The notes: generated by a model not told the origin, from the letters alone. Shown: positions 17,905 to 26,168, numbered from the stretch's first letter. The stretch is DNA of 64,000 nt from Streptomyces antnestii (GCF_004005495.1 NZ_RZYA01000006.1:186001-250000); one strand, 5' to 3'. Made by a program: numbers and translations.

Positions 17905-18669
17905 TCAGCTCAGCAGAGCAAGATCCCCCGATCTTCCCCAGACACGAAGGCCAGCCGCTTCCTGCCCGTGGTGGGCGAGCACCCTCTCGGATCCAGCCGT
18001 GATCCCCGGAGCCATCATCTGCGACGGCACGCGGAAGCGCGCCGACTCCCACCGGACGTCTCCGGTGGTATCGGCCGGTGCCGCGGCCCTGAGCCACGCC
18101 CTGTCGACGGTCACAACCTGCCGCGCCTGTCCGTCCTCCCCCACGAGCACCGCGACGAGGATCCACAGAGGGTCCATCCGCATGGTCTCGAACTCATTGC
18201 GCGAGAGGTGCACGGTCAGTTGTCGTGCGTCGGTCGTCGCCTTGCACTCGATATGCAGCCGGCGGCCCGCCACGGTCGCGGCGACGTCGTACCCGTAGGA
18301 GTCGGATTCGGCCGCGGCGTGGAAGACATCCTGCGCGCCAGATTCCCTGAGCAATTCCAGCAGTGCCCGTTCACCGGCATCGCCCGTGGCCTTTCTGGCC
18401 TCAAGGTCCCTCTTGGCCAGCACCCGGGTTACGGCCGCCTCCGCGTCGCTCAGGTCCTTCACCCGCAGGGCGCCCGCGGCCGTCCCCTGAGGTGTCACCA
18501 GTCCCAGACTGCGGAGCCAGACAAGCCCCTGGTCGTACTGGCCCGGGGTGAGGTCCGCGTAGGACGGGCCGTTACTGAATACCACCCGCAATCGGCGGAC
18601 CTCGGACTCCTGCAGCTTCGCCAGCCAGCGGTACGCCGCCCTGCGGGTGCTCTCAGTTACGTACTGCAT
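17905..18669 (-). CDS. PD-(D/E)XK nuclease-like protein, DUF3883/NOV-C type (defence island)
   Basis: 254 aa. The helical N-terminus (1-80) looks like a wHTH. It is followed by a PD-(D/E)XK core: Glu100 in TGDAGERALL, Asp128 in SYGYDVAAT, and the Glu141-x-Lys143 pair in LHIECKATTD. The spacing and the following NEFETM helix resemble DUF3883 (C-terminus of plant NO VEIN), common in restriction loci. It may cut DNA that the methylase leaves unmodified. Its start overlaps the SNF2 stop by 17 bases. The 155-base gap to the methylase holds no gene. Confidence 0.75.
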   Translation of the reverse strand: MQYVTESTRRAAYRWLAKLQESEVRRLRVVFSNGPSYADLTPGQYDQGLVWLRSLGLVTPQGTAAGALRVKDLSDAEAAVTRVLAKRDLEARKATGDAGERALLELLRESGAQDVFHAAAESDSYGYDVAATVAGRRLHIECKATTDARQLTVHLSRNEFETMRMDPLWILVAVLVGEDGQARQVVTVDRAWLRAAAPADTTGDVRWESARFRVPSQMMAPGITAGSERVLAHHGQEAAGLRVWGRSGDLALLS

Positions 18670-20482
18670 CGTCGAGGTAAGTCATCAGCGCCCGTACGTC
18701 TCCCATATCCATGCCCGCGGCGATCGAGGGCTCCTCCTGCAGATCCGCGAGCTGCTGTACCGAGGGGTCGTCGAGGATCTTCCCCATGAACTCCAGCTTC
18801 TGTTCGAGCCGCAGCGCCACTACCTCGTCGATGGTCTTTTCGGCTGCCAGAACGGTCACCCTGGTCTCTGTGTCCGGAGCGAGCCCGAGACGGTGGATCC
18901 GGTCCAGGCTCTGCAGGAAACGCCCCGCCATGAAGTCGCGGTCGACATACACCGCGTCGTGACATTCGTGATGCAGGCTGATCCCCTCGCCGAGGGTGGC
19001 CGGGTTAGAGAGCAGCACCATGCAGTCGGGATCGGTGCGGAATCGCCGGATCTGGTCCTCGCGGTCCGGAGTGCCCCCGTGGACCACTGCCGGCTCATAG
19101 GCCGCGAACAGGCGCTCCATGGTTGTCAGACTCCGCACGAACGTCGTCCAGACCAGGGTCTTGCGGCCGGCCGCGGCGTTCTCGGAGACGATCTTCAGCG
19201 CTTCTTTGTACTTCGGTGAGAGCTCGTACGCGGGCAGATCGCGCATCAGTGTGAACAGCGAATCGCCGGCCGGCACCTCCAAGGGAGGTACCCGGTAGGC
19301 CAGCGGCTCGTAGCGGCTCTCCCCTTCCCCGAGCAGAGCCGGACTCGTCGCGGCCATGAGCAGGCGCAGCATCGCCTTGCCGAGAGCGTCGAAATCGTCC
19401 CGCTCCGCTGACGCCCGGGCGGAGTACCGGCCGACCAGGGCGTCATAGATCTCGCGGTGGAGCGACCCGTCCGGAAGCGGCACGTACCGGATCCGTGTCT
19501 GGAACGGGGGCAGCCCCAGCTCGTGCTTGGTGGTCCTGGTGAACATCGGCCGGAGCACCTGGCTCGCGTAGGCGAGGTCTCCTCCGTCGACCGCACTGGT
19601 CACGATCCTGCGGCCCTGGCCGGGCCAGACGAAGGAGAGGAGGTTCTCGAGGTCCCTCGCCCCGTTCGGCGCCGGCGTTCCGGTGAGAATCAGGCGACGC
19701 CGGCTCAGCGGCCCCAGCGCCATGCAGGCACTCCCGTAAATCCCCCGCGCGCCGAGCTTCATCCGGTGCGCCTCATCGAGGATGACCATGGAGGGGGCGG
19801 CGCGCAGCCACGACGCGAGCGCGTTGAGGGACTTGTCGAGACGCTCGTAGTTCACGATGAGGATTTCCGCGGACGGGTCTGGCGTACTTCCCATCACCCG
19901 GGTGACGGGCGCTTCTTTGAAGCACTCGTCTGCCTCGAACAGCCATGACTCGTAAGCCGACTTGGGACTCACAACGAGCAGGCGTCGGACATCTCCCCGC
20001 TCCTTCATCGCGGCGTACACCGCGAGGCCGACGCGTGTCTTGCCCGCTCCAGGGACACTGAAATTCGCCCCGTGCTGCATGGACAGCAAGTGCGCGATGT
20101 CCCGCTGCTGAAAGCTGGTGAGATCGGCCTTCCAGCCGACACCCAGCAGGCTCTCAACATCGTCGGCGTCAACGTGCCGCACAGACTCGCCCTGGAGCTG
20201 GCGCTCCGCGAAGTCCGAGTCGTCCATGACGCTCTCGACGAGTGCCAGGAGTTCCTGATCCCAATCGACCCCGTCATCGGGCCAGTCAGCCAGCGCCTCA
20301 ATGCCGGCGAGGAAGTCGTCCAGCCCAACCTCGGCCGTAAGCAGGCTGCGCTGGCCCCCCACCGAGAACCGGGTGGCCAGCGAGGCGAGATCGCGCTGGA
20401 ACTGCTGTGCGGCGCGGAGCACCACCTTGGTTCGGGTGGTGTCGAAGCCGATGGTGAGCGAACGTTCCTCCGCCACGGTCAC
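18653..20482 (-). CDS. SNF2-family DEAD/DEAH-box helicase (defence island)
   Basis: 609 aa. The N-terminal about 110 residues are of unknown fold. The Q-motif LTSFQQRDIAHLL leads into Walker A SVPGAGKTRVGL (about 142-153), then DEAH (about 236-239, ILDEAHRMK) and motif III LILTGTPAPNGARD. The second RecA domain has LSNPATLGEGISLHH and the motif VI region RFLQSLDRIHRLG. It is an ATP-driven DNA translocase, as in many restriction systems, and lacks its own nuclease domain. The adjacent PD-(D/E)XK protein may supply that. GTG 20482 overlaps the upstream TGA (GTGA) and has AAGGAG 6 bases before it. Confidence 0.9.
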   Translation of the reverse strand: MTVAEERSLTIGFDTTRTKVVLRAAQQFQRDLASLATRFSVGGQRSLLTAEVGLDDFLAGIEALADWPDDGVDWDQELLALVESVMDDSDFAERQLQGESVRHVDADDVESLLGVGWKADLTSFQQRDIAHLLSMQHGANFSVPGAGKTRVGLAVYAAMKERGDVRRLLVVSPKSAYESWLFEADECFKEAPVTRVMGSTPDPSAEILIVNYERLDKSLNALASWLRAAPSMVILDEAHRMKLGARGIYGSACMALGPLSRRRLILTGTPAPNGARDLENLLSFVWPGQGRRIVTSAVDGGDLAYASQVLRPMFTRTTKHELGLPPFQTRIRYVPLPDGSLHREIYDALVGRYSARASAERDDFDALGKAMLRLLMAATSPALLGEGESRYEPLAYRVPPLEVPAGDSLFTLMRDLPAYELSPKYKEALKIVSENAAAGRKTLVWTTFVRSLTTMERLFAAYEPAVVHGGTPDREDQIRRFRTDPDCMVLLSNPATLGEGISLHHECHDAVYVDRDFMAGRFLQSLDRIHRLGLAPDTETRVTVLAAEKTIDEVVALRLEQKLEFMGKILDDPSVQQLADLQEEPSIAAGMDMGDVRALMTYLDDAVRN

Positions 20483-21885
20483 GCCTGCTCCTTTGCGACC
20501 GCGTCGAGCAGCCATGCCACACCGTCGCCGGGCTCCCCGACGCTGCGCTTGGTCTCACGCGCAAGCTTCTCCAAGGTCGCCTTGAGCTTCAGCACGGAGT
20601 CGTCGAGGGCCTCCTCGTCCAGGCTGTTCGACGCACGGGCGAGGCCGATGTCGAGGATGCACTGCTCGATGTCCTGGCAGGCATCGTTCAGACGGTCGGA
20701 CGCGGCCTGCTTGCGCTTGCGCACGCGGGCGTCCTTGCCAGCCGGCTCCAGAGCGTCCTCGATCGCGGTACGAGCCTGTTCGACGATCCCGGAAGCGACC
20801 TCGGATGCTTCTCCGGCACCAGCGCGCTCAAGAGCCTTCGCCTGCAGGACCTGATTGGTAAAGGCCTGCGCCTCGGCATAGGGCTGGGCCGCGGGCCTGA
20901 CCACACGCGTCATGCCCGGGATACGGCGCTCCTGCGGGGCGGAGACATCCGGCTGGAGCGCCGGCGTAAGGCGAGTTTCCAAGTACCGCTTCCGGAAGTC
21001 CGACTCGATGAGACGGATGTCGGTCTTGGAGAACTTCAGCGAGATCGCAGCGAGGCGGTTCTCCTTCATCAGCTCCGCGAGATCGCGGTTCTTCTTCGAC
21101 TCCTTCACCCACGCCCGGTAGAGCTCATGAAGCTTTTCCTTGGCATCCTCGAAATCGAGCAGCTGGAGCTGCGCCGAGCCGGCGCGGGACCGCCGCCGCA
21201 GGTCCTCAAGCGTGGCCAGAATCCACAAGTCGGCCTCGACCGTGGCGGCACGCTTGTGGAAAGCCTTCGCGATGTCAGCGACCTGGCGCCCCGAATCGAT
21301 CTGCTCCTGCATGGCGATGAGCTCGTTGATATACGAGTAGTCGCGCCGCTTGTCCTGCCGGAGCTGCAGCGAGAGTTCGACCGAGTTGATGTCCCCCCAC
21401 GTGCACGAAGCAGGCAGCACACCGACGCGGATGTTCGGTACGCCCAGCTCCCTGAGCGCGGCCGCACGGGTGTTGCCGTTGACCAGAATGCCTGCCCTGG
21501 TGATGAGGCCGGGCTCGTTCTGCCGGTACTCCTGGAGACTTTCCTTCAGGTCAGCGAAGGCGGGGTCCCGCCTGGACGGGTCGTCCGGCTTGGCCTGCAG
21601 GAGGTACTGCAGGTAGTCCTGGCTCTCGGAGCTCCAGGGATTCTCATCCAGCAGACGGTCCCGCTCGGGACTGAAGCTCCGCTGCGCCCGGATCCGGTGC
21701 GTCGCCGGGTTGAAGTAGAGGGCCTCCACGGGCATGTCGATGACCTCGACCACCTGCGGCTGGGTTCGCCATTCAATGGTCAGCGTCTCGCGCAGGCCCT
21801 GGCCGGCGGCGGCCTCCTTTAGGCGCTGGTCCACGATTTCGCGGTTGTCTGCGGCCAGCGGCGGGGTGCCGAAGTCCTTGCTCAT
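20479..21885 (-). CDS. ParB/Srx-like domain protein (defence island)
   Basis: 468 aa. Residues about 45-150 look like a ParB/sulfiredoxin-fold domain: IDMPVEALYFNP at the start and ILVNGNTRAAALRELG (GNTR at 137-140), the counterpart of ParB's GERR-type nucleotide loop. The rest is mostly helical with coiled-coil-like, charged segments (AWVKESKKNRDLAELMKENR; KATLEKLARETKRS). ParB-like proteins occur in MORC/Z1 neighbourhoods and may bind DNA or CTP. There is a ribosome site (GGAGGAGATC) before ATG 21885. It is coupled to the SNF2 gene by a 4-base overlap. Confidence 0.75.
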   Translation of the reverse strand: MSKDFGTPPLAADNREIVDQRLKEAAAGQGLRETLTIEWRTQPQVVEVIDMPVEALYFNPATHRIRAQRSFSPERDRLLDENPWSSESQDYLQYLLQAKPDDPSRRDPAFADLKESLQEYRQNEPGLITRAGILVNGNTRAAALRELGVPNIRVGVLPASCTWGDINSVELSLQLRQDKRRDYSYINELIAMQEQIDSGRQVADIAKAFHKRAATVEADLWILATLEDLRRRSRAGSAQLQLLDFEDAKEKLHELYRAWVKESKKNRDLAELMKENRLAAISLKFSKTDIRLIESDFRKRYLETRLTPALQPDVSAPQERRIPGMTRVVRPAAQPYAEAQAFTNQVLQAKALERAGAGEASEVASGIVEQARTAIEDALEPAGKDARVRKRKQAASDRLNDACQDIEQCILDIGLARASNSLDEEALDDSVLKLKATLEKLARETKRSVGEPGDGVAWLLDAVAKEQA

Positions 21886-21955
21886 GATCTCCTCCTGAGA
21901 GTTGAGCTACGTACCAGGGGGTGGGGCCGGCCGGCCCCACCCCAAGCGACGGGAA

Positions 21956-22642
21956 CTAAATGCCAGACGTCGCGAGAGCCTCACGGAACCGCTCGCGAGA
22001 CTCCGCGGGAAGCGTGCGGTACACCGCCCAAAGCCGCTCCACCTTGCTGAACTCCCTCTGGTCCTTCTCGATCCACCCTGCGAGCACGTCGCGCTCGAAG
22101 CTACCAAGCCCCGAGATGCCCACCTCGATCTGCCCGAAGTCCACCTTCTTCGAGCGCCCGCCGATGCGACAGCGGTTGCACTCGGCCACGAGCTCGACCT
22201 GCTCGGAGCCGTCCGCCCGCACAACCGGCCGGCGCGCGATGTCGATCTGCGCGGTGTCGAATCCGTCCCCGTACTCACCACCCGCCGCGATACCGCAGGA
22301 GCGGCACATGTTGCCGTCCGCGAGCAGGATCTCGCGGCGGCGCGTCTCCGAGATCGTGGAGCTCGCACGGCCGCTGCCCTTACCGGGCTCCCACACCGGC
22401 TCGCCGGCCGCCACGAAGCGCTGCTCGTGCTGGCCGAGGCTCGGATCCTGGCGGTGCGTGTCGATCTGCCAGCCGTGCGAACGCAGGTCACGTACGCGGC
22501 GGTCAGCCTGGGTCACACCAGGAAACGCCTCAGCCACGTCCGCCTTCGTGAAGGTGTTGCCCTCGCCGATTACCGTGATCAGCCAGAGCGCCGCGCGCTT
22601 CATCGTGCCGAGCTCCGGATCGTCCCACGCCGGAATAGCCAT
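21956..22642 (-). CDS. Winged-helix plus zinc-finger protein, degenerate HNH-like (defence island)
   Basis: 228 aa, first gene of the minus-strand operon. The N-terminus (13-65) reads as a winged helix: MKRAALWLITVIGEGNTFTK and a recognition-like helix ADRRVRDLRSHGW. The middle carries two CxxC pairs, MCRSCG (113-116) and ECNRCR (155-158), spaced as in an HNH zinc ribbon. The expected His after the first pair is missing: IDIARRP stands where HNH enzymes have a DH pair. It may be a DNA-binding or inactive HNH protein. Function unknown. ATG 22642 follows AAGGGGG. Confidence 0.65.
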   Translation of the reverse strand: MAIPAWDDPELGTMKRAALWLITVIGEGNTFTKADVAEAFPGVTQADRRVRDLRSHGWQIDTHRQDPSLGQHEQRFVAAGEPVWEPGKGSGRASSTISETRRREILLADGNMCRSCGIAAGGEYGDGFDTAQIDIARRPVVRADGSEQVELVAECNRCRIGGRSKKVDFGQIEVGISGLGSFERDVLAGWIEKDQREFSKVERLWAVYRTLPAESRERFREALATSGI

Positions 22643-22774
22643 ACCGTGCCCCCTTGGATCGGTTGGTCAGAAGACGCGCCGGAGGAAGGCGGGTTGAGGC
22701 CAGCTCCGGCGTTCTCCACAACCATGGCTTGGCCACCCAAGGCAATCCAGTCCCACAAGACTTTTACTGGCGCT

Positions 22775-22842
22775 CGTAAGTCACATCTGCCCTATGGCAC
22801 TTTCCTGAAGGCCCAAACGTCTCTCACAATCGGAGACTTACG
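22775..22842. promoter_or_regulatory. Repeated GACTTAC half-sites, candidate operator of the defence-island regulator
   Basis: CGTAAGTC (22775-22782) and GACTTACG (22835-22842) form an 8-bp inverted repeat 52 bases apart. A related GACTTTTAC lies just upstream (about 22759). A second palindrome GTCTC-N9-GAGAC spans 22819-22837. All fall in the 233-base divergent spacer between the XRE regulator and the minus-strand operon. Binding by the XRE protein is inference. Confidence 0.4.
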
Positions 22843-22875
22843 CTGCTCAAGCGCGCCTTCCGAGGAGAGGATGTC

Positions 22876-23622
22876 ATGGCCAAGAGAACGCAGGCCTGGA
22901 AGGAGTTCCGGCCCGAGTACTCCGATGAAAAGTGCGCGTTCACCCACGCCCTGCGGCGGGTCAAGGACTGCACCGACCTCACCCAGGAGCAGCTGGCCGA
23001 AGAGTGCGGAGTAGCCACAAGCACGCTGAACGGCTACCTGAACGGCAGGAACCAGCCAAGGCCCGAGCTGCTCCGGAAGATCTACGCAGCCGTACGGCAG
23101 GACACTGCCCTCGCTGGGGTCAGGATCCCGTACTCCTTGGATGAGCTCCTTGCGATGCTTTCCGGCCAACTAGACAGGCCAAGGGGTACCGCGGCCAAGC
23201 CGGCCGTCCGGATCTCGCGCCAGCGCCACACCGCCGCATTCGCCCGGCAACGCCAACTACGGGCGCGCAAGCGCGTGGTGGTGCCGGTCTCCCTGCCGGA
23301 GGGGGACCGGCACCACCACGCGAACGAAGACGCGGGCTGGACGGAGCTGGAAACCCTAATGAGCCGCCTGCTGCAGCGTCAGACGCAGGACGCCTTCTTC
23401 ATGATCTGGCAGTCCGCGATGACCCTTCCCGCCGGTGAGATCCCCCGCGTGGTCGCATCGTGCCGCTCGGCCGGGCTGTCCGACGCTGCCGATGCCGTGA
23501 TCACTAATGCCGCGCGCCGGGACGTTGACGCCGTGCTCCGGATAGTCGCGAGCTTCCATGAGGCTCGTCAGTACGAGGAAGCGACGCTGCTGCTCAACTC
23601 CGCGATCTCATCTACGCCGTGA
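22876..23622 (+). CDS. XRE-type helix-turn-helix regulator beside the defence island
   Basis: 248 aa. The HTH lies at about 35-62 (LTQEQLAEECGVATSTLNGY, LNGRNQPRPELL). A basic linker (RKRVVVPVSLPEGDRHH) leads to a helical C-terminal domain ending in two TPR-like stretches (CRSAGLSDAADAVITNAARR; FHEARQYEEATLLLNSAI). The protein diverges from the minus-strand operon, and repeated half-sites lie between them. It may therefore restrain the system until attack. The GAGGAGAGG ribosome site is strong. It could also belong to the neighbouring Streptomyces regulator genes and be unrelated to defence. Confidence 0.8.
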   Translation: MAKRTQAWKEFRPEYSDEKCAFTHALRRVKDCTDLTQEQLAEECGVATSTLNGYLNGRNQPRPELLRKIYAAVRQDTALAGVRIPYSLDELLAMLSGQLDRPRGTAAKPAVRISRQRHTAAFARQRQLRARKRVVVPVSLPEGDRHHHANEDAGWTELETLMSRLLQRQTQDAFFMIWQSAMTLPAGEIPRVVASCRSAGLSDAADAVITNAARRDVDAVLRIVASFHEARQYEEATLLLNSAISSTP

Positions 23623-23729
23623 GGCCTGCGGCCCTCCCTCGGTGCAGAGCAGCCCCTTAGAAGCTCATGCCGGCAAGCGAATTCGCCCTGCGCAGAGCAT
23701 GCCCTGTCCGCAGGCCTAGCTCCCGAGCA

Positions 23730-24235
23730 CTGGGACGGCCACGGCCCTCATGTCCGGCCCTGGTCGAGCGCGTCGATGGCATGCGCGATGAGGGCGCGCG
23801 CCGGCCCCGCACACGGCCATGCTCCGCAGTTGTTCAAACGCCCGCAGGTACACGGCGATCCCTGCCGGCTCCGTGATTGTTGACCTCTGCTGAGGTGAGC
23901 TCAACCGAGACGAGCCGGTCGTCGTGCACGTGGAAAGTCTCGATGGGCCAGCGGCACCGGTTCGATGTAGCCGCCGATATGACGCCGAGCGACACCTGTG
24001 GCAGTGCGCCCGCCGTGAGCAGGTAGCCGAGCTGGGCGGCCATTGCCCGCTCGTCGCCGATCTGGGCTCGCAGGACGGCCTGCCTCCGCGACGAGCAGGA
24101 GCAACCGGTCCCCGGCTCCAGGATGATGCGCGCCCGCTCGACGCGGCGGCGGCCGGCCCGTCGTTCACCGGCACTTGCCGGAAATCGGCGATGGACGCGG
24201 TAGAAGTCGTGGGCATAGAGACAGCCGGCCACCAT
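23730..24235 (-). pseudogene. Frameshifted remnant of an XRE-DUF5753 regulator (C-terminal domain)
   Basis: Three minus-strand frames together give one DUF5753 domain in the correct order. ERRAGRRRVERARIILEPG is in one frame, LLLVAEA in a second, AVLRAQIGDERAMAAQLGY to DRLVSVELTSAEV back in the first, and STITEPAGIAVYLRAFEQL up to SMAVCGAGARP in the third. At least two frameshifts are needed, and the N-terminal HTH is missing. It is a decayed relative of the intact gene at 24.5-25.3 kb. The spacer 23623-23729 holds nothing I recognise. Confidence 0.75.
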
Positions 24236-24277
24236 TCGCGACCAGTCCAGCCATCAGACCTGAGCCGGCGCGAGAGG

Positions 24278-24499
24278 TCAGGAGTGGAGGTTTCCGTCCT
24301 TGACTGCTGTGACGAACGAAGACCAGCCAGCCGAAGGGAAGACCAGTGCGGGCCCGTTCGGGGTCTTGGAGTCGCGGACGGGGATGCCTGCGGGGTGGTT
24401 GTCCAGGACCTCCAGGCAGCTGCCGCCCTCGCTGCCGCTGTAGGACGACTTCCGCCAGCCGTTGAGTCCGGCAGGGTTCCAGATGATCGCTTCAGTCAT
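24278..24499 (-). CDS. DUF397 domain protein
   Basis: 73 aa. The DUF397 signature is plain: WRKSSYSGSEGGSCLEV, IPVRDSK and VFPSAGWSSFVTAVKDG. These small proteins pair with XRE-DUF5753 regulators in Streptomyces, as in the whiJ-like and Scr1/Scr2 pairs, and probably bind them. ATG 24499 overlaps the upstream stop by 8 bases, with AAAGGA about 11 bases before it. An in-frame ATG at 24508 is too close to that ribosome site. Confidence 0.9.
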   Translation of the reverse strand: MTEAIIWNPAGLNGWRKSSYSGSEGGSCLEVLDNHPAGIPVRDSKTPNGPALVFPSAGWSSFVTAVKDGNLHS

Positions 24500-25286
24500 G
24501 ATGCCCATAGTCCTTTGCCGTCGCCCGTAGCAGGGCCAGTGACTCCTTGAGCGGCAGTGCGTCGCTCAGCGCAAGATCGTAACGACCTTGCAGCTCCTGA
24601 ACCATGGCCGGGGAGTCATGCACCTTCCCCATCCGTACCCCCTCGCTGTACGCCACCGGCGGCTGATCGTCGAACCACATCAGCGTCAGCATGCTCTCCA
24701 GCAACGGGTGGAACCCCAAGGATCGCGGCAGTACATGCACGCGGATGCGTCCCGACTCGGCCAGCCTGACGATGTGCATGATCTGCTCGGCCATAACGTC
24801 GGGGCCACCAATGGGCCGACCCAACACGGCCTCATCCAGGAGAGCCCACACTACGGGCGATACGGGATCCTCAAGGATCTTCGCTCGCTCAAGCCGTGTG
24901 ACAACGAGCCTGTCACATTCCTTTCCCCTCACGGGAGGGTAGGAAGGGCTCAAAACCGCACGGGCGTACCTTTCCGTCTGAAGGATGCCGGGGACGAAGG
25001 AGAGCGCGAACTCCCTTAGCTCAACCGCCTGCTGTTCGAGCGCATGGGCTGACTCGAAGTGCTCAGCCACCGCCCCGTCGCTGTCAGGGAGGAAGCTGCT
25101 CAGCACGTTCCCGGTGTTCAGAGCCTTGTCGAGCCGCTGCGCGTCCACCTTCGACGGAAGCCTTCGCCCCGCCTCGATGTGTGAGATGTGCGAACGCGTC
25201 ATGACTGCCGCCGTGGCCAGCTCCTGCTGCGTTACGCCCGCCGCCTCACGCTGCGCCTTCAACCATTCCCCATAGGTGTTGCTCAT
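24492..25286 (-). CDS. XRE family regulator with DUF5753 domain
   Basis: 264 aa. The N-terminal HTH (WLKAQREAAGVTQQELATAA, VMTRSHISHIEAGRRLPS) is followed by DUF5753: FVPGILQTERYARAV, RLERAKILED, WALLDEAVLGRPIGG and RIRVHVLP. It forms a translationally coupled pair with the DUF397 gene and belongs to the whiJ-like family of developmental or toxin-antitoxin-like regulators. ATG 25286 has GGGAG 6 bases upstream. It diverges from the two small genes that follow at 25.4-26.2 kb. Confidence 0.92.
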   Translation of the reverse strand: MSNTYGEWLKAQREAAGVTQQELATAAVMTRSHISHIEAGRRLPSKVDAQRLDKALNTGNVLSSFLPDSDGAVAEHFESAHALEQQAVELREFALSFVPGILQTERYARAVLSPSYPPVRGKECDRLVVTRLERAKILEDPVSPVVWALLDEAVLGRPIGGPDVMAEQIMHIVRLAESGRIRVHVLPRSLGFHPLLESMLTLMWFDDQPPVAYSEGVRMGKVHDSPAMVQELQGRYDLALSDALPLKESLALLRATAKDYGHHD

Positions 25287-25452
25287 CGTCAACTCCCGTG
25301 CGACAGATGCTTTGTCACCTCTGACCCCCTAGCGAGGCTAACCCGAGTCATCTCACTCTGTAAGTGGATCGCTACACAGCGATGTCCATGCAGTTCTACC
25401 TGCCCTCAGGCACGGAAGACCCCCGCGACCGTCCTCGAAACGGCCCGGGGGC

Positions 25453-25794
25453 ATGGCCACCAACTTCACAGGAGTCGATGACGTGTTGAACCCTATCGCC
25501 CGCCTCATCGAGCCGCTGTTGCGGCTTGCGTGGCCCGCTTCCGGGCGGCACCGGCAGCACACGGGGGCGCCACTGAGCCCCGAGCCCGCAACACCCATCC
25601 CGCCTCGCCGCCCCTCCCCGCACACAGCCCTTCTCCGCGGCGAGGACTCGCGACTCGTACGCCCCTACCTCCTCGCCCACGAGCAACGCGAGCAGGCGAA
25701 ACGGCAACGTGGCCGCCGTCGCGCTCTCTGGCTCGCGGTGCACGGCGTAGACATCGGCACGCGCCGCATCCACGGCATCGAGGTCGTCGCGTGA
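25453..25794 (+). CDS. Small conserved Streptomyces protein, function unknown
   Basis: 113 aa. An N-terminal amphipathic/hydrophobic segment (PIARLIEPLLRLAWPASGRHR) leads to a Pro-rich middle and a conserved-looking end LLRGEDSRLVRPYLLAHEQ, then RRALWLAVHGVDIGTRRIHG. I recall similar proteins beside XRE regulators in Streptomyces, but know no function. The ribosome site is weak. The stop overlaps the next GTG start (GTGA), so the two genes are coupled. The spacer 25287-25452 carries divergent promoters only. Confidence 0.65.
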   Translation: MATNFTGVDDVLNPIARLIEPLLRLAWPASGRHRQHTGAPLSPEPATPIPPRRPSPHTALLRGEDSRLVRPYLLAHEQREQAKRQRGRRRALWLAVHGVDIGTRRIHGIEVVA

Positions 25795-26168
25795 TCTACC
25801 AGAGCCATGACGCCACAACCGTCAGCTGGGCCCGCCTCCTGCCCTGGTCCAACCTGGACGGGAAGCCCTGCTACCTCCTCGGCGACGGCACCGCCAACAG
25901 CTACCTCTCCCGCGTGGCCGACAACGTCGAGTGCGTTCAGCTAGAAATGGCCGACGAGCTCCTCGGCCACGCTGCTGACCTCCTCGGCGACGGCGCTGAC
26001 CTCCTCGGCGACGGCGATGGCAAAGCCACCGAACCCCAATTGCGCTTCCTCGTCAGCAGATTGGTTGAGTCGCTGCGCGACGTGCACCGCATCGCCCGCA
26101 GCAGGGGCAACCGACTCGCCGCTCCCGACGGAGACGACGAGCCCTCCGGCGCCATCTCCGAGGGCTGA
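25791..26168 (+). CDS. Small conserved Streptomyces protein, function unknown
   Basis: 125 aa, starting at the GTG that overlaps the previous stop. It begins with YQSHDATTVSWARLLPWSN, KPCYLLGDG and SYLSRVADNVE, then two tandem LLGDGAD-type repeats, and ends in a helix LRFLVSRLVESLRDVHRIA. No catalytic motif is visible. The pair with the preceding gene recurs in Streptomyces as far as I recall. Confidence 0.65.
   Translation: MIYQSHDATTVSWARLLPWSNLDGKPCYLLGDGTANSYLSRVADNVECVQLEMADELLGHAADLLGDGADLLGDGDGKATEPQLRFLVSRLVESLRDVHRIARSRGNRLAAPDGDDEPSGAISEG
25974..26015. repeat. 21-bp tandem duplication in a small CDS
   Basis: Two identical copies of the 21-base unit beginning gctgacctcctcgg lie at 25974-25994 and 25995-26015. 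They add a second ADLLGDG unit to the protein. Confidence 0.85.

Noticed and set aside
11501..22642. Assignment of the island to the Mza or BREX systems
   Set aside because: No AIPR protein was seen for Mza, and none of the BREX genes (pglZ, brxC, brxL) is present.
25974..26015. Tandem repeat considered as a CRISPR fragment
   Set aside because: Two adjoining coding copies without spacers.
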